Shown: positions 16,878-25,147, counted from the stretch's first letter. The stretch is 64,000 nucleotides of DNA from Pseudogemmatithrix spongiicola (GCF_030623445.1 NZ_CP130613.1:2790001-2854000), one strand, 5' to 3'. A program made the numbers and translations. The notes: generated by a model not told the origin, from the letters alone.

Positions 16878-17011
16878 CACTGCTCGGACTCCTTTGGGGT
16901 CTGCCCCCCGTACGGCTGGCGGCGGGGGGCGGTGTCACGGACAATATCCAGCAGCTTCAAACCTTTCGCACCCCCGCCCCATCCAATCCGGCGTACGATA
17001 CACGGCGCCGA

Positions 17012-17584
17012 ATGACCTTGCCCCTGACGCTTCCCACCGCCCCCAGCCAACCGTCCGGCCCCGCCGACGACGTCGCGCTCGCCGCCTCCGGCGACCGCCG
17101 CGCGTTCGAACGGATCTACCGGACGCATGTGGACCGAGTCTTCTCGATCTGCTGCCGGATGGTGGGCGACCGCGCCAAGGCCGAGGAGCTCACGCAGGAC
17201 GTGTTCGTACGCTGCTGGGAGAAGCTGGGGACGTTCCGCGGGCAATCCGCGTTTTCCACCTGGCTGCACCGGCTGGCCGTGAACGTGGTGCTCAACGACC
17301 GAGAGGCCGAAGGGCGCCGCCGCAGCAAGCACGACGACGGGATCGAGGACATGGATGCGATCAGCACGGCGGACGTCCGCCCGCTGCCCGTCCCCGGCCT
17401 CTCGCTGGACCTCGAGGCGGCCATCGCCGCGCTCCCGGCCGGCGCCCGGAAGGTCTTCGTGCTCCACGATGTCGAAGGCTATACCCACGAAGAGATCGGC
17501 ACGATGCTCGGCGTCACCGCCGGGGGATGCAAAGCCCAACTGCACCGCGCCCGCATGCTGCTCAGGAGGATGTTGACCCGATGA
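17012..17584 (+). CDS. ECF-type RNA polymerase sigma factor
   Basis: A 190-residue sigma-70 family protein of the ECF group. Region 2 is 'FERIYRTHVDRVFSICCRMV' with 'AEELTQDVFVRCWEKL' and 'AFSTWLHRLAVNVV' (2.3-2.4, -10 recognition). Region 4 is 'LPAGARKVFVLHDVEGYTHE' with 'EIGTMLGVTAGGCKAQLHRAR' (helix-turn-helix for -35). It directs polymerase to a small regulon. The stop overlaps the start of a zinc-finger anti-sigma gene by 4 bp, and three DUF4097 genes follow closely, so these are the likely regulon or at least the operon. Confidence 0.93.
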   Translation: MTLPLTLPTAPSQPSGPADDVALAASGDRRAFERIYRTHVDRVFSICCRMVGDRAKAEELTQDVFVRCWEKLGTFRGQSAFSTWLHRLAVNVVLNDREAEGRRRSKHDDGIEDMDAISTADVRPLPVPGLSLDLEAAIAALPAGARKVFVLHDVEGYTHEEIGTMLGVTAGGCKAQLHRARMLLRRMLTR

Positions 17585-18222
17585 CGCACTTTCGCGAACA
17601 CGACGTCGAGAACGAACGGCACCGCGCCGAGTGCGCGGAGTGCCAGACGCTCTGGACTGAACTCGAGGCCATCGGCGCCGAAGCGGCGCAGTTGCCGCTG
17701 CTCACGCCCTCGCGCGATCTCTGGAGCGGGATCGAGGCACGCATCACGACGGCCTCGGCGCCGCGGGCGCTGCCGTTTCATCGGAGGCAGGGCTTCCGCC
17801 TCGCCATCGCGGCCTCGCTGCTCGTGGCCGTGAGCTCGGGCGTCACCTGGCGCCTCGCCACCCGCGGCGCCGGGGAATCGCTGCCGGCGGCGACGCTCGC
17901 GGAATCGGCGGGCGCCGCCGAGGCGGTGGGCCCCGACGCCACGGAGATCCACCGTGCCGCGTTCTCGGCCAGCGTCACGCAGATGGACCGCGAGATCGCC
18001 ACGCTGCAGACCATCGTCAGCGAACGCCGCGGCGAGCTGGACCCCCAGACCATCGAAGTGCTCGAGCGCAATCTCGCCGTGATCGATGCGGCCATCACCG
18101 AAGCCCGGTCCGCGTTGGATGCGGACCCGGCCTCCAAGTTCCTGGCGCAGCAGTTCACGCGCGCCTACACCAGCAAGCTGACCCTACTGCGCGGGGCGGC
18201 CCAGCTGCCCGCCGGACTCTGA
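17581..18222 (+). CDS. Anti-sigma factor with HxxxCxxC motif
   Basis: A 213-residue protein. The N-terminus has 'HRAECAEC', the H-x3-C-x2-C core of zinc-binding anti-sigma domains, followed by two helices. A single membrane helix lies near residues 77-95 (FRLAIAASLLVAVSSGVTW), giving a cytoplasmic sigma-binding head and a periplasmic sensor. The periplasmic part is helical (SVTQMDREIATLQTIVSERR) and may sense an envelope signal or protein partner. It would hold the ECF factor encoded just upstream (4-bp overlap). The next gene starts 2 bp after its stop. Confidence 0.85.
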   Translation: MTHFREHDVENERHRAECAECQTLWTELEAIGAEAAQLPLLTPSRDLWSGIEARITTASAPRALPFHRRQGFRLAIAASLLVAVSSGVTWRLATRGAGESLPAATLAESAGAAEAVGPDATEIHRAAFSASVTQMDREIATLQTIVSERRGELDPQTIEVLERNLAVIDAAITEARSALDADPASKFLAQQFTRAYTSKLTLLRGAAQLPAGL

Positions 18223-18224
18223 CC

Positions 18225-19127
18225 ATGACCATCACCCTGCAATTCCGCGCCCTGCTGCTCGCCGGCGCCCTTCCCCTCGCGGCCGCCGCACAGGACAACG
18301 GCGCCCGCGTGGACACGACCCTTACCCTCTCGCGCGGCGGCCACGTCGAGCTCGGGAACGTCTCCGGCGAGATCCGCGTGACGGGCAGCGACCGGCGCGA
18401 CGTCCGCATCACGGCGACGATCGACCGCGGCCGCTTCGAGCTCTCCGCCTCGCCGATGCGCGTCGCGCTGCGTACGCGCTCGGTGAACAACCGGCAAAGC
18501 GCGGCCTACATCGAAGTCCAGGTCCCGGTCGGCACCCGCGTCAGCGCCACCACGGTGAGCGGCCTCGTGGAAGTGCGCGCCACGATGGCGGAGGTGGTCG
18601 CGAAGTCGGTGAGCGGCCGCGTGGACGTGCGCGGCGCACGGGAGCGGCTCGACGCCGAGACCGTGAGCGGCACGCTCGACCTGCGCGACGTGCAGGGCCG
18701 CATGAGCATCGAGGGCGTCAGCGCGGACATCGACCTCGACGAGGCGCAGGGCGACGTGACGGCCGAGACCGTGAGCGGGTCGATCCGCATCCGCCGCAGC
18801 CGCCTGAGCGGCCTGCGGGCCGAGGCCGTAAGCGGCACGATCAGCTACGAGGGAAACCTGGACGCGAACGGCTCGTACAGGATGAACACGCACTCCGGGA
18901 GCGTCACGATGACCCTGCCGGCGAACGTGGGGGCAACGCTGGAGCTGGAGACGTTCAGCGGGCGCATCAACAGCGATTTCCCGCTCACCCTGCAGCCGGG
19001 GCAGGCCACCGGACGCGGGCGGCGGATGGAGTTCACGCTCGGCAGCGGTGGCGCGCGCGTCACGGCCGGGGCATTCAGCGGCAACATCACCATCCGTCGC
19101 GGCGGCGCGGCGGGCGACCGGGAGTGA
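18225..19127 (+). CDS. DUF4097 beta-strand repeat protein 1 (secreted)
   Basis: A 300-residue protein with a Sec signal peptide cleaved about residue 22 (AAAAQ|DN). The rest is a ladder of short beta strands marked by the recurring turn '(T/S)VSG': 'TVSGLVEVRA', 'SVSGRVDVRG', 'TVSGTLDLRD', 'TVSGSIRIRR', 'AVSGTISYEG'. Spacing is about 17-20 residues, as in a right-handed beta-solenoid. It ends with 'RVTAGAFSGNITIRR'. The family (DUF4097, putative adhesin) is often found next to ECF sigma/anti-sigma pairs, as here. No enzymatic residues stand out. Confidence 0.85.
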   Translation: MTITLQFRALLLAGALPLAAAAQDNGARVDTTLTLSRGGHVELGNVSGEIRVTGSDRRDVRITATIDRGRFELSASPMRVALRTRSVNNRQSAAYIEVQVPVGTRVSATTVSGLVEVRATMAEVVAKSVSGRVDVRGARERLDAETVSGTLDLRDVQGRMSIEGVSADIDLDEAQGDVTAETVSGSIRIRRSRLSGLRAEAVSGTISYEGNLDANGSYRMNTHSGSVTMTLPANVGATLELETFSGRINSDFPLTLQPGQATGRGRRMEFTLGSGGARVTAGAFSGNITIRRGGAAGDRE

Positions 19128-19132
19128 GCAAG

Positions 19133-19915
19133 ATGCACACGATGACGCGTTGGACGGCGACGGCCGTGGTGCCGCTGGCGATGCTTGCGGCCCCGGCCGC
19201 GGCACAGGAGAGCACGACCTGGCGCTGGGACGGGACGCTCGCCGAAGGCCGGACGGTGAACCTGCACAATGTGAACGGCAGCGTGCGCTTCGAGAGCGGC
19301 AGCGGCGATCGCGTCGAGGTGGAGGCCGAGAAGCGCTGGCGCCGCGGCGATCCGGACGATGTGCGCATCGAGGCGCGGCAGCTCTCGAACGGCAACGTGG
19401 TGATCTGCGCGATGTGGCGGCGCAACGATAGCTGCAGCGAGGGCGGCATCAACGGCGGCGATCGCGAGTGGAACCGCAATAACGACGTCTCGGTGCACTT
19501 CGTGGTGCGAGTGCCGGCCTACGCCAACGTGGACGCGAACACCGTGAACGGCAGCGTCGAGGTGGCGGAGTTGCGCGGGCGCGTGGACGCGAACACGGTG
19601 AACGGCAACGTCGAGGCGGCATCGAGCGGCGGGCCCGTGCGCGCGCGCACGGTGAACGGGTCGATCCGCGCGCGTGGGCTGATCACCGACGACCTGGAGT
19701 ACAACACCGTGAACGGCAGCATCGAGATCGAACTGCCGGCCAACACGAACGCCGACGTGAGCCTGCGCACGACGAACGGGCGGGTGACCAGCGACTTCCC
19801 GATCACGTTCACGGGCGAGATCAACCCGCGGCGCATCGAGGCGAAGGTGGGCAACGGCGGACCGGAGCTGCGCGCCCGCACGGTGAACGGCGGCATCCGG
19901 TTGATCAAGCAGTGA
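19133..19915 (+). CDS. DUF4097 beta-strand repeat protein 2 (secreted)
   Basis: About 260 residues from the ATG at 19133, which has GGAG 8 bp upstream; a GTG at 19124 overlapping the previous stop is the alternative. It has a signal peptide ending 'AAPAAAQE'. The repeat turn is TVNG: 'TVNLHNVNGSVRFE', 'TVNGSVEVAELRG', 'TVNGNVEAASSGG', 'TVNGSIRARG', 'TVNGSIEIEL', 'TVNGGIRLIK', about 18-19 residues apart. Two Cys (about 90 and 97) could form a disulfide. It is a paralogue of the genes on both sides. It is a likely surface or periplasmic beta-solenoid of unknown partner. Confidence 0.85.
   Translation: MHTMTRWTATAVVPLAMLAAPAAAQESTTWRWDGTLAEGRTVNLHNVNGSVRFESGSGDRVEVEAEKRWRRGDPDDVRIEARQLSNGNVVICAMWRRNDSCSEGGINGGDREWNRNNDVSVHFVVRVPAYANVDANTVNGSVEVAELRGRVDANTVNGNVEAASSGGPVRARTVNGSIRARGLITDDLEYNTVNGSIEIELPANTNADVSLRTTNGRVTSDFPITFTGEINPRRIEAKVGNGGPELRARTVNGGIRLIKQ
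19540..19760 (+). repeat. In-frame ACCGTGAACGGC-type coding repeats
   Basis: Near-identical 10-15 bp blocks (variants of CACGGTGAACGGC) recur four times in this gene about every 54-57 bp, each encoding TVNG. They mark the beta-solenoid rungs and could allow slippage or recombination between rungs and between the neighbouring paralogues. Confidence 0.6.
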
Positions 19916-19954
19916 GCTAGCGGCCTCCGGGAAACCGGTTCATCGGCGGCGCCG

Positions 19955-19960
19955 TAGATT
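19955..19960 (+). promoter_or_regulatory. Candidate -10 element (TAGATT) before the third DUF4097 gene
   Basis: The hexamer TAGATT lies 29 bp before the ATG at 19990 in a 74-bp gap. It matches the element before tesB exactly. It suggests that the third DUF4097 gene has its own promoter. Confidence 0.3.
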
Positions 19961-19989
19961 GGGGAGTCTCTCCCCATCCGGAGCCGCCG

Positions 19990-20862
19990 ATGTCGTTTCG
20001 CCCGCTGGTCGTGGTTGTCGCGCTCTCGCTCGTTGGCTGCGACGCCGATGTCGAGGCCAATGCCGGTCCGCGGCAGTCGCGCGAGCAGGTGTTCTCGTAC
20101 AGCGCCCCGCTGCGGGCGGGCCAGACGCTGGCCCTGCGCAACATGTCGGGCCAGCTGAGCATCGAGCCGGCGAGCGACGATACGCTGCGGGTGGTGGCCG
20201 ACCTCGCCTGGCGCGGTGACTCCGCGCTGCCGCGCGATGTGTCGTTCCGCAGCGACACCATGCCGGGCGGGGTGTACGTCTGCGCGATCGTCGGCAAGGG
20301 ACAGTGCACCGCCGACGACTACGACGTGAACAGCGATGGCACCGGCATGTCGTTCCGGCGTGGCCGCGTTCGCCTGGGCATGGGCGGCGGTTCGCTAGCC
20401 ACGGTGCACTTCCGCGTGCAGGTACCGACCGGCGTGCGGCTGGAACTGGTGATGATCGACGGGTCCATCGTGTCGGCGTCTTCCGCCCCCGTGAAGGCGC
20501 GGGGCGTGAACGGCCAGATGACGATCGTGACGAGCGTCGGGCCGGTGAACGCGAAGACCGTGAACGGCAACATCGACGCGCGCATGACGACGCTCTCCGG
20601 CACCGATTCAGTCGTGGTGGAAACGGTGAACGGCGAGGTGGCGGCCTACCTGCCGATGAATGCCTCCGCGACGGTGGACGTACGTGCGACGAACGGCACG
20701 GTGCAAAGCGACTTCGCCGGCGTGACCGGCGGCTCGCAGGGCATCAACAAGGCGATCACCGGCGTGCTTGGTGCGGGCGCCACGCCCGTGCGTGTGCGAT
20801 CGATCAACGGCGGCGCGGCGCTGCGGCAACTCGATGCCCAGGGACGGCCGCTGACGCCGTAA
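19990..20862 (+). CDS. DUF4097 beta-strand repeat lipoprotein 3
   Basis: A 290-residue protein with a lipoprotein signal (LVVVVALSLVGC|D), so unlike its two neighbours it is probably lipid-anchored. The repeat turns are 'GVNGQMTIVT', 'TVNGNIDARM', 'TVNGEVAAYL', 'ATNGTVQSDF' and 'SINGGAALRQ'. A 60-residue segment before them contains 'VCAIVGKGQC' (two Cys) and 'DYDVNSDGTG', a possible calcium-binding loop. It is separated from the second paralogue by 74 bp with a possible promoter of its own. Confidence 0.83.
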   Translation: MSFRPLVVVVALSLVGCDADVEANAGPRQSREQVFSYSAPLRAGQTLALRNMSGQLSIEPASDDTLRVVADLAWRGDSALPRDVSFRSDTMPGGVYVCAIVGKGQCTADDYDVNSDGTGMSFRRGRVRLGMGGGSLATVHFRVQVPTGVRLELVMIDGSIVSASSAPVKARGVNGQMTIVTSVGPVNAKTVNGNIDARMTTLSGTDSVVVETVNGEVAAYLPMNASATVDVRATNGTVQSDFAGVTGGSQGINKAITGVLGAGATPVRVRSINGGAALRQLDAQGRPLTP

Positions 20863-20896
20863 CGCAGGCAGACGGGGTCGCGCGCTTCGCGAGGGT

Positions 20897-21193
20897 TCAG
20901 CGCGCGCCCACCGCGCCGTCGATCAGCGCCGCCAAGGCGAAGTCCAGGTCGGTGAGGCCGCCTTGGTCGTGCGTGGAGAGCGTGACGATCACGCGATTGT
21001 AGCGCAGGTCCACGTCCGGGTGATGGCTCAGCGACTCGGCTGGTTCGACGAGCCGGTCGACGAATTCCACGGCCTGCGGAAACCCGCCGAACACGAAGGT
21101 GCGCGTGATCGTCTCGCCATGGCGGGACCAGCCGGGCAGTCCGCGCAGCTTGGTGGCGATCGTTGCGTCATCGAGGCGAGGCGGGCGGCTCAT
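20897..21193 (-). CDS. 4a-hydroxytetrahydrobiopterin dehydratase (PCD/DCoH)
   Basis: A 98-residue protein of the pterin-4a-carbinolamine dehydratase family. The start at 21193 gives the usual length of about 100. Signature residues are 'SHHPDVDLRYNRVIVTLSTH' followed by 'GLTDLDFALA': the paired histidines and the later Thr-His form the pterin site. It dehydrates 4a-hydroxy-tetrahydropterin, normally to recycle the cofactor of an aromatic amino acid hydroxylase; no such hydroxylase is in this window. The stop lies 34 bp from the convergent DUF4097 gene. Confidence 0.9.
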   Translation of the reverse strand: MSRPPRLDDATIATKLRGLPGWSRHGETITRTFVFGGFPQAVEFVDRLVEPAESLSHHPDVDLRYNRVIVTLSTHDQGGLTDLDFALAALIDGAVGAR

Positions 21194-21294
21194 GGCGGGC
21201 TCGGCGAAGGGGGATGCCGTGAAAGTGCGGCGCGGGCGATATACGTTCAATGGGAGAGGATGTACCCGCGCCTGCCCCAGCCCCCGGAGATGCC

Positions 21295-21747
21295 ATGACC
21301 ACCGCCGACGTGCTCCCCCTGATCCGCCGCGGCATGCTCGCGGTGCTGGTGTTCGGTTGCGTGGGCCTCATCGGCGAGCTGGTGCTGCTCGAGCACTACT
21401 CTGAACTCACGCAGCTGCCGCCGCTGGTGCTCTGTGCGCTGGCCATCGTGGCGGTGGTCGCCCATTGGATCGGTGGCGGCGCGAAGACGGTGCGTGCGCT
21501 CCAGGTCGTGGGCCTGCTCATGGTGCTTGCCGGCGGCATGGGCGTGTTCTTCCACGGCGAGGAGAACCTCGAGCACGCGCAGCGGGACGCCGAGGAATAC
21601 AACGAGCCGACCAGCGGCTCCGCGTTCTGGATGAGCGTCATCAAGGGCGATGCGCCGACGCTTGCCCCGGGCACGATGATCCAGTTCGGCTTGCTCGCGC
21701 TGCTCTACGCGTACCGGCATCCGGCCCTGAAGCGGCCGGAGGAGTGA
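21295..21747 (+). CDS. Four-helix membrane protein of unknown function
   Basis: A 150-residue protein. The ATG at 21295 is preceded by CGGAG at a good distance. There are three or four hydrophobic segments, roughly residues 14-34 (LAVLVFGCVGLIGELVLLEHY), 43-61, 67-86 (VGLLMVLAGGMGVFFHG) and 125-140. Between the third and fourth is a charged loop with 'HGEENLEHAQRDAEEYNEP', which could bind metal. I do not recognise the family. It is divergent from the pterin dehydratase gene. Confidence 0.65.
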   Translation: MTTADVLPLIRRGMLAVLVFGCVGLIGELVLLEHYSELTQLPPLVLCALAIVAVVAHWIGGGAKTVRALQVVGLLMVLAGGMGVFFHGEENLEHAQRDAEEYNEPTSGSAFWMSVIKGDAPTLAPGTMIQFGLLALLYAYRHPALKRPEE

Positions 21748-21757
21748 CCGGGCAACG

Positions 21758-22162
21758 TTAGCGCCGCGCCGCGCAGAGGTGCTGCATGGCCACGTGCGCG
21801 AACGTGCTCTGCAGCGCCGGCCCGAAGCCCGGCTGCCGCGGCGCGCTCTGCCGGTAGATGCGGTTCGCGCGCTCGTCGTGGTAGATGATGTTCTCGAGCA
21901 CCGCCACCTTCTGGTTGGCGCAGTCGAACATCGCGCGCGCGCGTGACCCGGTGATGGGGCCCTGCGGCGTGCTCACCGGCTCGGCGTACACCGTGCGTAC
22001 GAGAGCGACCTTCATGCCCACGGAATCCTTCACGCTGCGTGCGTCGACGTAGACCGTGTTGCCGCTGGAGGTCTTGCCGATGTCCTGCCAGCGGGTGTTG
22101 GCCGCTTGCGCGTGGGCGGCCGTGCTCAGGGCGCAGAGGAGAAGGAGCGAGGGCAGTCGCAT
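21758..22162 (-). CDS. Secreted protein similar to surface-adhesin protein E
   Basis: A 134-residue protein with a Sec signal peptide (MRLPSLLLLCALSTAAHAQA). The mature part 'RWQDIGKTSSGNTVYVDARS' then 'VKVALVRTVYAEP' and 'AMFDCANQKVAVLENIIYHD' follows the pattern of the Adhesin_E family (W..iG.s..g..vyvD..Si, then a Cys-containing strand with a second Cys near the end, 'HLCAAR'). Members are small secreted beta-sandwich proteins; the adhesin name comes from a Haemophilus protein and may not apply here. It is 4 bp from the small zinc-ribbon gene on the same strand. Confidence 0.7.
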   Translation of the reverse strand: MRLPSLLLLCALSTAAHAQAANTRWQDIGKTSSGNTVYVDARSVKDSVGMKVALVRTVYAEPVSTPQGPITGSRARAMFDCANQKVAVLENIIYHDERANRIYRQSAPRQPGFGPALQSTFAHVAMQHLCAARR

Positions 22163-22166
22163 CGGG

Positions 22167-22376
22167 TCAGTTGAGTTGCACGAGGCGCACGACGCGCGCC
22201 CCGCAGGTTCCGCACTTGCCGATGAGGGCGAGTTCCTTGTTGCGGAGCTCGGCTTCGGTGAGGTCGAAGTGCCGCGTCGCCAGGCAACGCGTGCAGAAGC
22301 CGCTGTCGAGCAGCTTGGCACGAGTCTCTTCCGGAACCTTGTCCCAGATGGCCTGCGCTTCGGGGGTGAATGCCAC
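22167..22376 (-). CDS. Small double-CxxC zinc-ribbon-like protein
   Basis: A 69-residue soluble protein with a GTG start preceded by GGAG. It has two knuckles, 'GFCTRCLATRHFD' and 'GKCGTCGARVVRL', about 28 residues apart, which would hold one zinc ion as in small ribbon proteins. The N-terminal 22 residues form a helix (AQAIWDKVPEETRAKLLD). Size and motif suggest a nucleic-acid- or protein-binding accessory factor; no specific function is known. It lies just upstream of the adhesin-E-like gene on the minus strand. Confidence 0.7.
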   Translation of the reverse strand: MAFTPEAQAIWDKVPEETRAKLLDSGFCTRCLATRHFDLTEAELRNKELALIGKCGTCGARVVRLVQLN

Positions 22377-22469
22377 GGGGAGCTCCGGCGAGGGGAAGCG
22401 GCACCTGCTTCCGTGGAGCTTGGGGCATTCCCGTGCGGCGCGCCAGTGCCCGGATGGCGCGTGCCGCCG

Positions 22470-23258
22470 TCAGCAGCGCGGCAGCGGGGCGTAGACCGTG
22501 GTCTTCTTGCCGACGACGAAACCGATGATGGCCGCGTATTGCCCGACGGCGAAGGTGCCCTCCAGACCACCCGCGCGCTGATCGGGCGGACTGGCCAGGT
22601 ACAGCGCGCCGAAGGCGGCAGCCCCGACCGCACCCCAGAGAAATGCGCCCAGCTTTCGGTCTCGCACCGGCAGGCGCACGCTCATGCCTGCGCTGCGGAT
22701 CCACGTCACCTCGGCCGAGGCGTCAGTGGCGAGGGCGAGGCTGTCCCGGCGATGCTCGACGACGCGGCCGCTCAGCTCGCGTCCGCTCCCCGTTCGGACC
22801 GTCAGCGGTGAGCCTCCGGCGATGCGATACGCGGGACAGGAGGTCGACAGACTGAGCGTCTGCCAACGGGGCTGCGTCAAGGCGGCGCCGAGCAGCGCAC
22901 CGAACGCGGTATAGCCCCCGATGAGCGCCCACGACACCGGCTCCACCAGCGCATCGCTGCCGCCGAGGAGGACCATGGAGGCGGACAAGCCACCGCCGAT
23001 CAGGGCCCCGACCTTCGCCCCCTGCTTCCGCGTGAATCCACTGTTGCGCTGTACGGTGAGTCCCCCGTTCGTCGAGCGCAGTGTCAACGCGCCCGTCTTC
23101 AAGCGAAGATCGAAGGAGTCGCCGGCGGCCTCGTGCAACGTGGCCTCGATCCACGGCGCGTTCGGGGCCATGCGTGTGCGCACGTCGAGCGGCTGCGCGG
23201 AGAGCGAGAGCAGCGGCGCGAGCAGCACTGCGGGGAGGAACACGAAGCGTGGCGTCAT
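22470..23258 (-). CDS. Hypothetical exported protein with glycine-rich membrane segments
   Basis: A 262-residue protein with a signal peptide (PRFVFLPAVLLAPLLSLSAQ). The first mature domain, 'DVRTRMAPNAPWIEATLHE' to 'TLRSTNGGLTVQR', is a small SH3-like beta unit, and a second similar unit follows near 'PLTVRTGSGRELSGRVVEH'. Each is followed by a Gly/Ala-rich hydrophobic hairpin ('KVGALIGGGLSASMVLLGG' and 'GAFLWGAVGAAAFGALYLA') of the glycine-zipper kind. The protein therefore appears to be an internal duplication of one SH3-plus-hairpin module. The function is unknown. Confidence 0.65.
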   Translation of the reverse strand: MTPRFVFLPAVLLAPLLSLSAQPLDVRTRMAPNAPWIEATLHEAAGDSFDLRLKTGALTLRSTNGGLTVQRNSGFTRKQGAKVGALIGGGLSASMVLLGGSDALVEPVSWALIGGYTAFGALLGAALTQPRWQTLSLSTSCPAYRIAGGSPLTVRTGSGRELSGRVVEHRRDSLALATDASAEVTWIRSAGMSVRLPVRDRKLGAFLWGAVGAAAFGALYLASPPDQRAGGLEGTFAVGQYAAIIGFVVGKKTTVYAPLPRC

Positions 23259-23295
23259 GCGGGCGCCCCTAGCTTCCGTCCGGCGCCGCAGCGGG

Positions 23296-24513
23296 TCAAT
23301 AGGACGTTTCGCGCGTGGCCCGCAGCCCCAGCATCCCGGCCAAGGCAAACAGGGCCGCGGCAATCAAGAAGGCGAGTCCGGGCAGATGCAGTGCCGCTCC
23401 ATCGGAAATGGACCACGCGAAGACCAGCGTGAACAGCGCGGGCCCGATCATGCCGGCGATGCCCATGAGCGAACTCGTGGCGCCCTGCAGTCGGCCCTGC
23501 CCACTCGGTCCGACGCGTGCCGACATCACGCCCATCAAGGACGGGTTGAACACGCCGGCCGGCGCGTAGACCACCACGGCCACCCAGAACAGCCATGCGA
23601 CATCCGTGAGCCCATAGAGCGCGAAGCCGATCGTTCCCGCCGTCGCCCCGATGGCCAGCGCCTTCCGCGCGCCCAGCCTCCGCACCAGCGGCCGCACGAC
23701 GCCGCCCTGCACCACCACGTTCGCGACGCCGACGATGGCCAGCGCGAAGCCCACTTCCTTGGCGCCCCACTGCAGCACGTAACCGGCCCAGAGCACGAAG
23801 ACGCTGGGATACACGGTGTGGCCGAGGTTGTAGAGGAAACTCGTGCCGGCGAGCGGCAGCAGTTCTCGATGTGCGCGGAGGAACTGCAGCGCGCCGATCG
23901 GATTCGCCCGCGCCCAGGTGAATCCCGCGCGGCGCTCCGGCGGCAGCGACTCCGGCAGGATGAACAGACCGTACAGCGCATTCAGGAGCGCGAGGCCGCC
24001 CGCCACCCAGAACGGCAGGCGAGGATCGCTCGCGCCGAGCACGCCGCCGAGCGCCGGGCCGACGATGAAGCCGAATCCCCACGCCGCGCCCACGATGCCG
24101 AACGCCGCGGCGCGGTTCTCCGGCTCGGTCACGTCGGCGATGTACGCCGATGCCGTTGCGAAGCCCGACGCCGTCATGCCGGAGATGATGCGCCCGACGA
24201 ACAGCCAGCCCAGCGTCGGCGCGAGGGCCATGAAGATGTAGTCGAGCCCGAGTCCGGCGATGGAGATCAGCAGCACCGGCCGCCGGCCGTAGCGGTCGGA
24301 GAGTGCGCCCAGGATGGGCGCGCAGAGGAACTGCATGAGCGCCCACGTGGTCCCGAACAGCCCGACCCAGCGCGCCGCGGTGGCGGAATCGTTGTTGACG
24401 AAGGACTCGACGAGCTTCGGCAGAACCGGAATGACGATGCCGAATGCAACGATGTCGAGAACGATCGAAACGAAGATGAACGTGAGGGCGGCGCGACCGG
24501 CGGGCTTGGACAC
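23296..24513 (-). CDS. TetA-type major facilitator efflux transporter
   Basis: A 405-residue, 12-helix MFS protein with a GTG start. It has the drug:H+ antiporter motif A between helices 2 and 3 ('GALSDRYGRRPVLL'), motif C-like 'GFGFIVGPALGGVLG' in helix 5, and the helix-1 'DIVAFGIVIPVLPKL' stretch typical of the TetA class. It also has the TetA-like 'SAYIADVT.PE.RA..FG' segment (ASAYIADVTEPENRAAAFG). It could export a tetracycline-like drug or a metabolite; TetA-like proteins in environmental genomes are not proof of resistance. It is divergent from the Rieske gene. Confidence 0.87.
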   Translation of the reverse strand: MSKPAGRAALTFIFVSIVLDIVAFGIVIPVLPKLVESFVNNDSATAARWVGLFGTTWALMQFLCAPILGALSDRYGRRPVLLISIAGLGLDYIFMALAPTLGWLFVGRIISGMTASGFATASAYIADVTEPENRAAAFGIVGAAWGFGFIVGPALGGVLGASDPRLPFWVAGGLALLNALYGLFILPESLPPERRAGFTWARANPIGALQFLRAHRELLPLAGTSFLYNLGHTVYPSVFVLWAGYVLQWGAKEVGFALAIVGVANVVVQGGVVRPLVRRLGARKALAIGATAGTIGFALYGLTDVAWLFWVAVVVYAPAGVFNPSLMGVMSARVGPSGQGRLQGATSSLMGIAGMIGPALFTLVFAWSISDGAALHLPGLAFLIAAALFALAGMLGLRATRETSY

Positions 24514-24580
24514 GTCCGAAGTCTATCCGCTCGCACCATGTCCGGCGAACCCGCACAAACGAAACCGATCGCCGGGTCGT

Positions 24581-24589
24581 TGGTATTAT
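24581..24589 (+). promoter_or_regulatory. Candidate extended -10 (TGGTATTAT) for the Rieske gene
   Basis: TG-N-TATTAT is an extended -10 in the 115-bp divergent gap, about 40 bp before the ATG at 24629. The -35 region (GAAACC at 17 bp) is poor, as is common for extended -10 promoters. Confidence 0.35.
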
Positions 24590-24628
24590 GCGGAAGCATC
24601 CCCATCACCACGCGCCGAGGGGCATCTG

Positions 24629-25147
24629 ATGTCGCACGGAAACGAGCACGAGCCTTGTGAACCCACGCTGGACGCCTGCGCCCTGCAGGATCGCCGTGAC
24701 TTCATGCGCCACGGGTTGATGGCGGTCGGCGCGCTGATTGCGATGGGCGCCGTGCCGGAACGCCTGGCCGCGCTTGAACGCACGCTCGCGACGGGCCGCC
24801 GCGTCGGGAATGAGCTCCGCTACCCCGTGCCGACCGCGGACGGCGCGACGATCGACCGCGCCAACAACCTCATCATCGCGCGATTCAACGGCGAGGCCAT
24901 CGCCTTCGTGCTCGAATGCCCGCACCGCGGCGAGAACGTGCGCTGGCAAGCGAACAACAACCGCTTCTTCTGCCCCAAGCACGAGAGCACCTTTGAGCCC
25001 AACGGCGCGCGCATCCAGGGCAAGGCCGAGCGCGGCATGGACCGCTACGCGATCCGGCGTGAAGGCGACGAACTCGTGGTGACCACCACGGAGAAGGTCC
25101 GCAGCACCAACGCCGAGGCGTGGGCGGCGGCCAAAGTCAGTCTGTAA
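24629..25147 (+). CDS. Rieske [2Fe-2S] protein with Tat signal
   Basis: A 172-residue protein. A twin-arginine segment 'DRRDFMRHGLMAVGALIAMG' near residues 21-40 suggests Tat export or anchoring. The Rieske ligands are C97-x-H99 ('ECPHRG') and C115-x2-H118 ('FCPKH'). The spacing is short, as in ferredoxin-type or QcrA-like soluble Rieske domains. The second loop lacks the paired disulfide cysteines of bc1 Rieske proteins, so a low-potential electron carrier is more likely than a bc1 subunit. No cytochrome b gene is nearby. The 3' end overlaps the convergent gene by 11 bp. Confidence 0.85.
   Translation: MSHGNEHEPCEPTLDACALQDRRDFMRHGLMAVGALIAMGAVPERLAALERTLATGRRVGNELRYPVPTADGATIDRANNLIIARFNGEAIAFVLECPHRGENVRWQANNNRFFCPKHESTFEPNGARIQGKAERGMDRYAIRREGDELVVTTTEKVRSTNAEAWAAAKVSL

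Noticed and set aside
16957-17000. An autoregulated ECF promoter (AACCTT and CGTA) before the sigma factor gene
   Set aside because: Both elements exist, but the gap between them is about 27 bp, too long for an ECF promoter (about 15-17 bp).
23296-24513. The TetA-like transporter as an acquired antibiotic resistance gene
   Set aside because: Base composition and context match the surrounding chromosome, and there is no TetR gene or mobile element. A native exporter is more likely.
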